From Hungatella hathewayi (lineage in GTDB: Bacteria; Bacillota; Clostridia; Lachnospirales; Lachnospiraceae): a stretch of DNA of 64,000 nt. Positions within the stretch are counted from its first letter, which is position 1, and the number at the start of each line of letters is the position of its first letter. The stretch spans positions 4,056,001-4,120,000 of the forward strand of contig CP102274.1 of assembly GCA_025149285.1 (NCBI GenBank), written 5' to 3'. The notes below the pieces were generated by a model. The model was given only the letters and a program-made list of their open reading frames with translations, had not been told where the DNA came from and made no database searches. Below are positions 52,990 through 60,976 of the stretch, one piece after another. Made by a program: the position numbers and the translations under genes.

Positions 52990-53078
52990 GATATCACAGA
53001 TGCACTTTACTGTGATATCAAAAAAAGCCCGGGAGCGTCCGGAATCAGATATTTTCTGATCCTGGACGCTCCCGGGCT
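52990..53078. terminator. tandem hairpins between convergent genes
   Basis: The first hairpin has perfect arms GATATCACAG (52990-52999) and CTGTGATATC (53010-53019). The second is long, arms AGCCCGGGAGCGTCC.../...GGACGCTCCCGGGCT (53026-53078), and on the minus strand is followed by TTTTTT. They end the PHP gene and the DUF2871 gene operon. Confidence 0.85.
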
Positions 53079-53100
53079 CTCCGGTTTACGTCTGAACGTG

Positions 53101-53541
53101 TTATTCTGCAACGGCCTTCTTCACCATCACAAAATAAAGGATGATTCCCACACCCGTCAAAATATGGCCAATGCCGGCGATTCCCGATATAGAGGCATCC
53201 ATGGCACGGCTTAATTCCAGGCCGCGCACCTGTGCAATGCCCCTGACAATCAGCATCACCACCGTTACCGCAACTCCCGCGTTATAGATCCCAAAGAACA
53301 GGCCAAACCGCTTCTGCTCCGTCACCGCCGCATGAAACTCAAACAGGGCGGCCACAAGGAACACGATCATTCCCAGCAGGAATAAGTGCGTGTGCACGAA
53401 GGCCAGCGTCGTCCTTCCGGAAAACCCGTTAAACTTCGTAAATTCACGGTAGAAAACGCCTCCCGCCATAGCCAGCAGCGCATATACAAACGCGGCGTTT
53501 ATCAGCTTTAATACCGCTTTCTTTTTTCTGTCATTTGTCAT
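53101..53541 (-). CDS. DUF2871 family membrane protein
   Basis: A 146-residue protein with four membrane helices and the family-typical FVYALLAMAGGVFYREFTKFNGFSG and FVHTHLFLLGMIVF blocks. The conserved His-Thr-His in the second helix suggests a metal or haem ligand, but no function is known. AGGAGAGG precedes the ATG, 1 bp after the upstream stop. It is the last gene of a TetR-led operon. Confidence 0.83.
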   Translation of the reverse strand: MTNDRKKKAVLKLINAAFVYALLAMAGGVFYREFTKFNGFSGRTTLAFVHTHLFLLGMIVFLVAALFEFHAAVTEQKRFGLFFGIYNAGVAVTVVMLIVRGIAQVRGLELSRAMDASISGIAGIGHILTGVGIILYFVMVKKAVAE

Positions 53542-53542
53542 A

Positions 53543-54226
53543 TTACCTCTCCTTTCTCTGTCCCGTCTGTTTCATCTCCCGGTATCCCATAACCACGATC
53601 CACACGTAGGCGCAGGTCTTGGGGATCATAAGCGCACCAACCGCCGGGATGGTGTCCGCCCAAAGCACAACCGGAATATAGAATCCGAAGCTGAGCGTAA
53701 TCGCCAGCCACATGAAGCCAAAGCCCGAATCCGCCGTCTTTTTTGCCTTCCGGTAAAAGAGGACTATCATCAGAAGTCCCAGAACCGCAAACGGAATATT
53801 GCGGTAAATGCCCCAGGAGAGCGGCGCGCTGGCGCTTAACCAGTCATTGCCCGGCATGAAGCACAGGAATATCCTTACAATGGCCAGCCCCCATACAGCG
53901 GCGGTCAGGCCGTTCTTTCCCTCCACGCGGTACCGCATCTTCCATATGTAGTACAGAATTACATAAAATACGGTCATGGTCACAGAGGTTACCAGTTTTC
54001 CAAATCCAAGTGCCGCAGCGTGATTCGCCAGTCCGTCAGTACAGAGGGCGTAAGCGCGGGGCACTAAGTGAAATGCGTCTCCGCATCCTAAAACCACCGC
54101 CATGATTCCAAACAGCTTTATCTGCTTTCTCTCCCCCGCTCCTGCGATCATACGCACGCCCAGCGCAATCACCGTGCATAAATATACAATATCAAAAATT
54201 GTCTCCATTACTGCCTGCATCGTCAT
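53543..54226 (-). CDS. polytopic membrane protein of unknown function
   Basis: A 227-residue protein with seven predicted helices (MQAVMETIFDIVYLCTVIALGVRMI ... VPAVGALMIPKTCAYVWIVVMGYREM). Charged residues GCGDAFHLVPRA lie inside the second helix. I do not recognise a family. It overlaps the TetR gene by 4 bp and adjoins the DUF2871 gene, so the three are one unit. Confidence 0.78.
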   Translation of the reverse strand: MTMQAVMETIFDIVYLCTVIALGVRMIAGAGERKQIKLFGIMAVVLGCGDAFHLVPRAYALCTDGLANHAAALGFGKLVTSVTMTVFYVILYYIWKMRYRVEGKNGLTAAVWGLAIVRIFLCFMPGNDWLSASAPLSWGIYRNIPFAVLGLLMIVLFYRKAKKTADSGFGFMWLAITLSFGFYIPVVLWADTIPAVGALMIPKTCAYVWIVVMGYREMKQTGQRKER

Positions 54227-54807
54227 ACTTCCTTTCCTGTGTCCGCATCTGTCTTATAGATCAGACGCCTCATAATCTCTTCAAAATAAGCCGGATCCTC
54301 CTGATTTTTCAGGAGAAAAACCATATTGGAGAAGGCGAAGGATACGAACTTCCGGGGTGTAAATGTCTCGTTCCAGACCTCCGGCGCCACCCTGCTGTCG
54401 CGCTCCAGAATACGGAGCAGCCCTTCCTTCATATGTCCTAAATAAAATGCCTCCAGCTCTCTCCCTCTCTTCTGATCCGTCTGGCTGAGCACCTCCATCT
54501 CCTGTAAAAACTCTTCGCGAAAGCTTTCCAGATTTTCGTGCAGGCGGAAATAGATATCGTGGATACTTCCGATAAAATCACCGCTCTCTGTGTCAAAATG
54601 GCTGCCGTGAAACACATTACGCCAGAAATCCTCCATAACCGCCCCAACTAAATCCCCTTTGGAAGGATAATAATTGTAGACCGTACCGATCGCGATGCCG
54701 CTCTCCGAGGCCAGGCGGCGGATATTCAGATTGCCAATTCCCTCCCTGCCCGCAATCTCTTTCGCAATCGCAAGCAGCTCTTCTTTTGATGTTGCCGATT
54801 TCTTCAT
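54223..54807 (-). CDS. TetR/AcrR family regulator
   Basis: A 194-residue repressor. The helix-turn-helix is IAKEIAGREGIGNLNIRRLASESGIAIGTVYNYYPSKGDLVGAV (about residues 13-56), followed by a helical ligand domain with no recognisable match. AAGGAGG precedes the ATG. Its promoter holds a palindrome (54826-54838), so it probably represses itself and the two membrane protein genes downstream. Confidence 0.9.
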   Translation of the reverse strand: MKKSATSKEELLAIAKEIAGREGIGNLNIRRLASESGIAIGTVYNYYPSKGDLVGAVMEDFWRNVFHGSHFDTESGDFIGSIHDIYFRLHENLESFREEFLQEMEVLSQTDQKRGRELEAFYLGHMKEGLLRILERDSRVAPEVWNETFTPRKFVSFAFSNMVFLLKNQEDPAYFEEIMRRLIYKTDADTGKEV

Positions 54808-54825
54808 ATAGGACCTCCTTCAATA

Positions 54826-54866
54826 TGAACATTGTTCATTATACTCTGTAACTGTCATTTTGTCAA
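54826..54866 (-). promoter_or_regulatory. promoter and operator of the TetR-DUF2871 operon
   Basis: On the minus strand, TTGACA (54861-54866), 17-bp spacer, TATAAT (54838-54843). The palindrome TGAACATTGTTCA (54826-54838) abuts the -10 box at the start point. Confidence 0.82.
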
Positions 54867-54887
54867 ATAGTTCTGCCTTAATTTTTC

Positions 54888-54937
54888 TTGACATCCACTC
54901 TTCTTTCCGATAGAATGTAATGAAAGTAAGTACTTGC
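54888..54937 (+). promoter_or_regulatory. promoter and operator of the second TetR gene
   Basis: TTGACA (54888-54893), 17-bp spacer, TAGAAT (54911-54916), followed by GTAAGTACTTGC (54926-54937) just past the start point. The same 12-bp box, with one change, recurs before the acetolactate synthase gene. Confidence 0.8.
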
Positions 54938-54952
54938 ATGGAGGTGGAATAC

Positions 54953-55546
54953 ATGGATGATACCAGCCAGAGAATCGTGGACGCAGCCATGGGGCTGATC
55001 CGTGACAAAGGATATGTCGCCACTACCACAAAAGACATTGCGAAGCAGGCGGGCGTCAACGAATGTACGCTTTTCCGCAAGTTTTCCGGAAAGAAGGACA
55101 TCGTTCTGGCAGGCATTGACCAGGAAAAGTGGCGGGCGGACGTCACCCCCCTGGCTTTTGAAAACGTCACGTGGGACTTGAGAAGCGATTTAGAGATGTT
55201 CATGAATGCGTACATGGACCGGATAACCCCGGATTTCGTCAACCTTTCCATCGGCCTGCGCGCTCCCCAGATCTACGAGGAAACGGCCCCGTTCATCATG
55301 ATGATTCCGAAGGCCTTTGTCTCCTCTCTCATCCGGTATTTTGAACAGATGGAGGAGAAGGGGAAGCTGAGTCACGGAAACTATGAATCCTGGGCCATGA
55401 CGATTTTCTCCGCAACCTTCGGTTATACGTTTCTGAAAGCGTCTTTCGACGACAGCCTGTCCAAACTCTCACGTCACGATTACGTCAGGGACAGCGTCAC
55501 AGTCTTTCTGGAAGGAATCGGCAGGCGGGAAGCTCCCGAACAGTGA
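54953..55546 (+). CDS. TetR/AcrR family regulator
   Basis: A 197-residue regulator. The helix-turn-helix is IVDAAMGLIRDKGYVATTTKDIAKQAGVNECTLFRKFSGKKDIVLAG (about residues 8-54); the C-terminal ligand domain is not recognisable. Three ATGs are in frame (54920, 54938, 54953). The last is chosen because GGAGGTGG (54940-54947) precedes it and because the earlier two lie at or inside the operator. It probably controls itself and the acetolactate synthase genes downstream. Confidence 0.9.
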   Translation: MDDTSQRIVDAAMGLIRDKGYVATTTKDIAKQAGVNECTLFRKFSGKKDIVLAGIDQEKWRADVTPLAFENVTWDLRSDLEMFMNAYMDRITPDFVNLSIGLRAPQIYEETAPFIMMIPKAFVSSLIRYFEQMEEKGKLSHGNYESWAMTIFSATFGYTFLKASFDDSLSKLSRHDYVRDSVTVFLEGIGRREAPEQ

Positions 55547-55559
55547 AGAAATCACATAC

Positions 55560-55584
55560 GGTACCGCCATAAAACCGCGGTACC
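55560..55584 (+). terminator. hairpin after the TetR gene
   Basis: Perfect 8-bp arms GGTACCGC / GCGGTACC with a 9-nt loop, followed by AATTTTA; a moderate terminator. Confidence 0.55.
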
Positions 55585-55605
55585 AATTTTACCGCTCATA
55601 TGACA

Positions 55606-55617
55606 GCAAGTACTTGC
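55606..55617. promoter_or_regulatory. probable TetR operator before acetolactate synthase
   Basis: Perfect palindrome GCAAGTACTTGC, matching the GTAAGTACTTGC box at 54926-54937 in 11 of 12 positions; both are followed by AT. It lies 30 bp before the large-subunit ATG. Confidence 0.7.
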
Positions 55618-55647
55618 ATTCATTAATTTAAGAAGGAGGCATTGATC

Positions 55648-57381
55648 ATGCAAATCACAGGCGCACAGCTTTTTGTAAAAGCACTGAAGGAAGAAGGCGT
55701 CGAAGTCCTGTTCGGTTATCCCGGCGGACAGGCCATTGACTTATTCGACGCACTTTACGGGGAAACAGGCATCCGTCTCATCCTCCCCCGCCACGAACAG
55801 GGACTGGTTCACGCTGCCGACGGCTATGCCCGCTCCACTGGCAGGCCCGGGGTCTGTCTCGTGACCAGCGGCCCAGGCGCGGCCAACTTGGTGACTGGCA
55901 TCGCAACGGCCAATTACGACAGCGTCCCCCTCGTCTGTTTCACAGGCCAGGTCCCCACCAGCCTGATCGGCAACGACGCCTTTCAGGAGGTCGATATTAC
56001 AGGCATCACCAGGAGCATCTGCAAATACTCAGTAACCGTCCGGACAAGAGAACGTTTAGGGGAAATAATCAAAAAGGCGTTCCACATCGCCACGACCGGA
56101 AGGCCCGGCCCCGTGCTGGTGGATCTGCCCAAAGACATTCAGAGAGAATACGGGAGCAGCTGCTATCCCGACCATGTGAACCTCCGGGGATACCGGCCAG
56201 GTTTCGCCGTACACGGCGGCCAGATAAAAAAGGCCCTAGAGCTCTTAAATCAGGCAAAGCGGCCCCTCTTCCTGGTGGGCGGCGGCGTCAATATCGCCCG
56301 CGCGGAAGAAGCCATGACGCGGCTTGCCGAACGTACCGGCGTTCCTGTCGTGACTACGATCATGGGAAAGGGCGCCATCCCATCCACGCATCCGCTGTAT
56401 GCGGGCAGTATCGGGATTCACGGAAGCTTTGCCGCCAACTCGGCGGTCAGCAGCTGCGATGTCCTCTTCTCCATCGGCACCCGCTTCAATGACCGCATCA
56501 CCGGAAAGAACGGGGAATTTGCCAAACATGCGTCCATTATCCACGTGGACATTGATCCCGCTTCTATTTCCAGAACTATCGCCGTCGATATCCCCATCGT
56601 CGCCGACGCCGGTGCCGCCATTCATGCGCTCCTGGAAAAAGCTGTGCCTCTGGACACAGACGAATGGAGGAAGCAGATCGATGGCTGGAAAGAAAACCAT
56701 CCCATCACCATGAAGCAGGAAGGACTGACTGCGGAATCCGTTATCCGGTGCATCAACCGGCTGGAAGGCCCGCTCCTCGTCGCTACAGATGTCGGACAGA
56801 ACCAGCTGTGGGCAGCCCAGTTTCTGGAGCTGGACAAGGACCGGCGGCTTCTGACCTCCGGCGGACTTGGCACCATGGGATACGGCCTCCCCGCCGCTCT
56901 CGGCGCGAAAATCGGAAACCCGGATAAGACGGTGATACTCATCACCGGGGACGGCGGATTGCAGATGAATATGCAGGAACTGGCCACAGCCGTGGTCTGC
57001 GGGCTCCCCGTGATCATCTGCGTCCTTAACAACGGCTGGCTGGGCAACGTGCGCCAGTGGCAGGAGATGTTTTTTGAACACCGCTATTCCGCCACCTGCC
57101 TGCGCCGGAGATACAGCTGCCCCGCAGTCTGTATGGAGCCCGGACCGGACTGTCCGCCGTACACGCCGGATTTCATCAAGCTGGCTGAAAGCTTTGGAAT
57201 TACAGGGATCAGAGTCACGAAGGCAGAGGAGATTCAGCCGGCTCTTCAGGCCGCAGAAGCCAGCAAAGACGCGCCGGTTCTGATCGAATTTTTAATCGCC
57301 TGGGATGACAACGTGCTGCCCATCGTACCGCCGGGCAGTCCGATCGACCACATGATCCTGGAGAATGAGAGGGGAAGATAA
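55648..57381 (+). CDS. ilvB: acetolactate synthase, large (catalytic) subunit
   Basis: A 577-residue thiamine-diphosphate enzyme that makes acetolactate or acetohydroxybutyrate for branched-chain amino acids. It shows GYPGGQAIDLFDAL, the catalytic Glu in RHEQGLVHAADGYAR, FAD-region motifs FQEVDITGITR and VGGGVNIARAEE, and the ThDP motif GDGGLQMNMQELATAV...NNGWLGNVRQWQ. A Cys-rich insert (Cys484, 491, 495, 502) sits before PPYTPDF. The ATG at 55648 is used because GAAGGAGG is 8 nt upstream; the TTG two codons earlier is rejected. The regulatory subunit follows after 2 bp. Confidence 0.94.
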   Translation: MQITGAQLFVKALKEEGVEVLFGYPGGQAIDLFDALYGETGIRLILPRHEQGLVHAADGYARSTGRPGVCLVTSGPGAANLVTGIATANYDSVPLVCFTGQVPTSLIGNDAFQEVDITGITRSICKYSVTVRTRERLGEIIKKAFHIATTGRPGPVLVDLPKDIQREYGSSCYPDHVNLRGYRPGFAVHGGQIKKALELLNQAKRPLFLVGGGVNIARAEEAMTRLAERTGVPVVTTIMGKGAIPSTHPLYAGSIGIHGSFAANSAVSSCDVLFSIGTRFNDRITGKNGEFAKHASIIHVDIDPASISRTIAVDIPIVADAGAAIHALLEKAVPLDTDEWRKQIDGWKENHPITMKQEGLTAESVIRCINRLEGPLLVATDVGQNQLWAAQFLELDKDRRLLTSGGLGTMGYGLPAALGAKIGNPDKTVILITGDGGLQMNMQELATAVVCGLPVIICVLNNGWLGNVRQWQEMFFEHRYSATCLRRRYSCPAVCMEPGPDCPPYTPDFIKLAESFGITGIRVTKAEEIQPALQAAEASKDAPVLIEFLIAWDDNVLPIVPPGSPIDHMILENERGR

Positions 57382-57383
57382 CG

Positions 57384-57881
57384 ATGAAAAAGCGTTGGAT
57401 TAATCTGTATGTAGAAAATGAACCCGGTGTCCTGGCCTTAATTGCCGGCCTCTTTTCCGGGAAATCCTATAATCTGGAAAGTCTGACCGTGGGACCGGCC
57501 GAGGATGAGACGGTCTCCCGCATGACCATCGGGCTGACCGGCGACGATCAGACCTTTGAGCAGATAAAAAAACAGCTCGCCCGGCGTGTGGAGGTCATCA
57601 AGGTCGTAGACCTTACGGAGACCGCCGCACACTGCGAGGAGCTGATGTTTTTAAGAATTCATGATTGTTCGGAGGAGGAGATCCGGGAGCTTTTTCGCAT
57701 GGCCTCCGTCTTTCACGCCAGAGTCATCGACTACTCCCCATCTTCCATTCTTTTGAAAAGTGTACGGCCGGAGGAGGAAAACACGCTTCTCATCAAACGG
57801 ATGCAGAAGCGGTTCCCAAACCGGATTTACGCGATCCGCGGAGGCAGCGTCGCCATACCGGCTCTCAGCCCTATGGATTAG
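57384..57881 (+). CDS. ilvN: acetolactate synthase, small (regulatory) subunit
   Basis: A 165-residue regulatory subunit. The N-terminal ACT domain (WINLYVENEPGVLALIAGLFSGKSYNLESLTVG) binds valine in known homologues and is followed by the C-terminal activation domain (EELMFLRIHDC...). The length fits IlvN/IlvH. It starts 2 bp after the large-subunit stop, and AGAGGGGAAG lies before the ATG. Its stop codon overlaps that of the converging membrane-protein gene (TTAG), leaving no terminator between them. Confidence 0.95.
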   Translation: MKKRWINLYVENEPGVLALIAGLFSGKSYNLESLTVGPAEDETVSRMTIGLTGDDQTFEQIKKQLARRVEVIKVVDLTETAAHCEELMFLRIHDCSEEEIRELFRMASVFHARVIDYSPSSILLKSVRPEEENTLLIKRMQKRFPNRIYAIRGGSVAIPALSPMD

Positions 57882-58969
57882 CGCGGATCTGCACTAACGC
57901 TGAACTGCTTATGCATTGGACCCCGCGCCCGGCTTCGGACCTCTTTTTCCTTTTTCGGCGTTCCCTTCTTCCCGATATGGAGGGAGGCGACCGCCAGGCC
58001 GCTGACCACGAGGAAGCCATAGAAGCTGATGCCCCGGCTCAACACCATGACGGGGAGGAGCTGGGATGAACTTAAGAAGCCGCCAAACATCACCAGGAAG
58101 CCGCTCTCCGACGCCCCCACCGCCCCGGGCAGCGGAACGGCCGACACCGCAAGACTGACGATGGACTGAAGCATAATAAAGTTTACCAGGCCTACACTGC
58201 CCAGGCCAAGGGCCAGACAGGCACAGTAGGATGCCATATACAGGAAGGTGAGCTGGCAGAAGGTAAGCACCGCCGTCTTCACCGCAGCCATCGGATATTT
58301 CCGCAGATAAGCGCCGCCCTGGCTGTACTCTTCGATCATGGAACCGGCTTTTTGCGCAGCCTTTTCCCCGTCAAAGGAAGGAATATGGTTCAACAGGCGG
58401 ATAACTCTGTATACCAGCCGCTCCACAAGCGGCCTGCAAAACAGAATCAGCAGGATAAACGCCACGGAAATCCCGTTTGCCAGAATCCCAAAACAGATTA
58501 AGAGCTTAAGGGCCAGCGGCAGACCCATCAGATAAGAAAACTTAGCGGCACCCATCACTGCTCCGTAAGTCAGCGCTGCCAGCTGATACATGGCCGTAAT
58601 CGTCAGCAGTGCGAATGAACTTCTCGCCGCGCTCATCCCGTCTCGGACCATATAGTAAAGCTGCATGGGCTGGCCGCCTGTGGAGGAGGGAGTGATCGAG
58701 CTGAAATAAAAACCGGCAAAGGAATACTGCATGGCTCTCTTCCAGGGCACACTTCCTCCCCACGTCCCGGCCAGAAGCCTGATCACAGCCGCCTCACAGC
58801 CGACAAACAGAACCATGAGAAAAAGCCCCAGCAGTACAAAACGCAAGTCCGCGTTCTTTAAAACCGCCCACAGGGTTCCCATGGAATGGTCCCTTAACAG
58901 TATGTAGCATGTCACTCCCGCCAGCAGCACCATGGCCGCCATGCAGAGAAGTGAATTTTTCCATTTCAT
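57878..58969 (-). CDS. lysylphosphatidylglycerol synthase-type transmembrane protein (UPF0104)
   Basis: A 363-residue membrane protein with about eight helices of the LPG_synthase_TM family, including QYSFAGFYFSSITPSSTGGQPMQLYYMVRDG and GAVGASESGFLVMFG. It has the flippase-like domain only and lacks the aminoacyl-transferase domain of MprF, so lysine addition is not implied. The ATG at 58969 has GGAG nine bases upstream; an in-frame TTG at 58984 is less likely. It is the third gene of an operon with a polysaccharide deacetylase and a glycolipid synthase, which supports a lipid-handling role. Confidence 0.87.
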   Translation of the reverse strand: MKWKNSLLCMAAMVLLAGVTCYILLRDHSMGTLWAVLKNADLRFVLLGLFLMVLFVGCEAAVIRLLAGTWGGSVPWKRAMQYSFAGFYFSSITPSSTGGQPMQLYYMVRDGMSAARSSFALLTITAMYQLAALTYGAVMGAAKFSYLMGLPLALKLLICFGILANGISVAFILLILFCRPLVERLVYRVIRLLNHIPSFDGEKAAQKAGSMIEEYSQGGAYLRKYPMAAVKTAVLTFCQLTFLYMASYCACLALGLGSVGLVNFIMLQSIVSLAVSAVPLPGAVGASESGFLVMFGGFLSSSQLLPVMVLSRGISFYGFLVVSGLAVASLHIGKKGTPKKEKEVRSRARGPMHKQFSVSADPR

Positions 58970-59016
58970 GGTTTTTTGCTCCAAAACGATTCTTCCTTTC
59001 TATTTTCTGCAAACGG

Positions 59017-59748
59017 TTATCCGGAAACCGATTCCGAGGGGAGTATAAACCGATACCCCGCCTCTTTTAACGCGGGTATCACATACGCAAGCGCTTCCAG
59101 CGTCTTCTCCGGAGCTCCGGGTGCGCCTCCCGTGCGTCTTCCTCCATCGTGAAGACAGAGGATGGACCCATCCTTTACACGGCTTAAGCACTTCTTCCGG
59201 ATCGAGCCCACCGTGGCTTCCCGCTCCCAGTCTTCGGCCATCACATCCCACAGAACCATCTTCATCCCGTATTTCCTCACAAAGTGCCAGGAAAACAGAT
59301 TCGTAAGCCCCCAGGGCGGGCGGTACCAGATGTCGGAGATGCCTTTTCTCTTCATAAATTCGCAGCCGGTGCGAAAATCTTTTTTTGTATGCAGATATCC
59401 TCTCACCATGGCGTTCTGGTGGTCCATGGAATGAAAGCCAACCACATGGCCTTCTGACAGCATGCGGTCAATCAGCGCTTCCTCTTTTACCGCCTCTCTG
59501 GTCACCACAAAGAAAGCCGCCTTCACCTCCTCTTTCTTCAAAAGGTCGAGGAGCCGCCCGGTATACTCCGGATCGGGACCGTCGTCAAAGGTGAGCATCA
59601 CCGTACCGGGAACTCCGGTTCTTCGCAGTACCGCCGGATTTCTGTGTTTATGATACAGGGCCGGGATCACGGAATGCACCGTAAATCCACCGGCCAGCAG
59701 TCCGAAGCCCGCAGCCAGTCTGCTCCAGTTCTTCCTCAGCCCGTACAT
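59017..59748 (-). CDS. polysaccharide deacetylase (NodB family), membrane-anchored
   Basis: A 243-residue carbohydrate esterase 4 domain protein. MLTFDDGPDPEYT holds the catalytic base and metal Asp, VGFHSMDHQN the two metal histidines, and YRPPWGLTN motif 3. The N-terminus (NWSRLAAGFGLLAGGFTVHSVIP) is a hydrophobic anchor or signal. Typical substrates are peptidoglycan or other N-acetylated glycans. It overlaps the glycosyltransferase gene by 13 bp, and the next gene follows after 47 bp. Confidence 0.9.
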   Translation of the reverse strand: MYGLRKNWSRLAAGFGLLAGGFTVHSVIPALYHKHRNPAVLRRTGVPGTVMLTFDDGPDPEYTGRLLDLLKKEEVKAAFFVVTREAVKEEALIDRMLSEGHVVGFHSMDHQNAMVRGYLHTKKDFRTGCEFMKRKGISDIWYRPPWGLTNLFSWHFVRKYGMKMVLWDVMAEDWEREATVGSIRKKCLSRVKDGSILCLHDGGRRTGGAPGAPEKTLEALAYVIPALKEAGYRFILPSESVSG

Positions 59749-60839
59749 AATGCGCCCTCCGGTCCTTCGATCAGAGCGAGGACCTGGCCGATCACGGTCT
59801 GGTCGTACTCTCTCTTTAAACGGTTTACATTTGCCTTCATGGCGTCCAGAAGCGTGTCATCCTGAACGATCTTGCTGATCTCACGGACACAGTCCATGGG
59901 ATTTTTCTCCAGTATCATTCCGATGCCGCGGCCCACGATAAAGCCTGTGTTGTTGATCTCCTGCTGGAGAAACGGTTCAAATACCAGCAGGGGCGTTCCC
60001 GCGTGTATCGTCTCAAACAGGGTGATTCCGCCCGGCTTCGAGATCACCACATCGGCCTCCTGCATATAGCGGTACACCTCATTGGTATAACCGATCACCT
60101 CGATATTCTCGTATTTCCCGTGAAGCTTTTTGTAGATTTCCTGATTTTTCCCTGTGATCACCGTAACCCTGATGTGGCCGGAGTCGTTGAGTTCCTCGTA
60201 GAATTCATTGCTCTCAGGCAGGATTCCGAGACCGCCTCCCATGATCAGGATGTGCTTCTTCCCATCCGTCTCTCCCGGCCGCTCTGATCCGTAGTCGAAT
60301 TCCGGTCTCACCGGAATTCCATAGACGTAAATCTTCGTTTCCTCTACGCCCTTTTCAATCAGCTTCGTCCGCACCATACGGTCGGGAACGAGGTAACAGT
60401 CTGTGGCGCCGTTGATCCACTCGGAATGGCTGCTGATGTCCGTAATGCACGTAATCAGAGGCATTCTGCTGCCCGTGACCGCCTTATACCAGGACATAAT
60501 CTGGGAACAGAGGGGCAGCGTTGAGATGACCGCATCCGGCTGTTCCTCCTCCAGCAGATTTTTTATTTTCTTTAAAAACCACGGAAGAAAAACCGGTTTT
60601 AAATCCGGCCCCTTGCGTTCCATATGATTATAGTATTTATTATACGTTCCGCTGCAGTGGGTAACCATGACGCCAAAGGCATGATAAACCTTATCGGAAT
60701 AATAAGGCATTGCGTACTCAAAAATATCGCGGATCACGATATCAGCCTCAGGATTCACCCTCGAAACACGCTCTGCCAGCGAAAAAGCGGCAGAATAATG
60801 GCCCATACCAAATTTTCCAGTCAAAAAAAGAAGCTTCAT
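59736..60839 (-). CDS. glycosyltransferase of the MGDG synthase / UgtP family
   Basis: A 367-residue GT28-type enzyme. N-terminal MGDG_synth domain: LTGKFGMGHYSAAFSLAERV and ITDISSHSEWINGATDCYLV; C-terminal nucleotide-sugar domain: LIMGGGLGILPES and VISKPGGITLFETIHAGTPLLVF. Family members add one or more hexoses to diacylglycerol to make membrane glycolipids or the lipoteichoic-acid anchor. GAGGTG precedes the ATG. It heads the operon with the deacetylase and the UPF0104 protein, and may feed the LTA-synthase-like gene at 10602 (inference). Confidence 0.9.
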   Translation of the reverse strand: MKLLFLTGKFGMGHYSAAFSLAERVSRVNPEADIVIRDIFEYAMPYYSDKVYHAFGVMVTHCSGTYNKYYNHMERKGPDLKPVFLPWFLKKIKNLLEEEQPDAVISTLPLCSQIMSWYKAVTGSRMPLITCITDISSHSEWINGATDCYLVPDRMVRTKLIEKGVEETKIYVYGIPVRPEFDYGSERPGETDGKKHILIMGGGLGILPESNEFYEELNDSGHIRVTVITGKNQEIYKKLHGKYENIEVIGYTNEVYRYMQEADVVISKPGGITLFETIHAGTPLLVFEPFLQQEINNTGFIVGRGIGMILEKNPMDCVREISKIVQDDTLLDAMKANVNRLKREYDQTVIGQVLALIEGPEGALCTG

Positions 60840-60910
60840 ATCCGCACCTCATTTCATTCTTCTTTATCCTGGTTTTAGTATGAGCCATAAATCTTTAGAA
60901 ACGGCTGTAA

Positions 60911-60936
60911 AATTTCTGAAATTTTCTTCAGAAATT
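60911..60936. repeat. perfect hairpin between the kinase and glycolipid operons
   Basis: Arms AATTTCTGAA (60911-60920) and TTCAGAAATT (60927-60936), 6-nt loop. In the minus direction it follows the kinase stop by 40 bp with a poor T-run. It may be a weak terminator or a control site for the operon starting at 60839. Confidence 0.45.
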
Positions 60937-60976
60937 CTTATCATGTCTGCTGTTTTTTTGAAAAAAATTTCTCATT

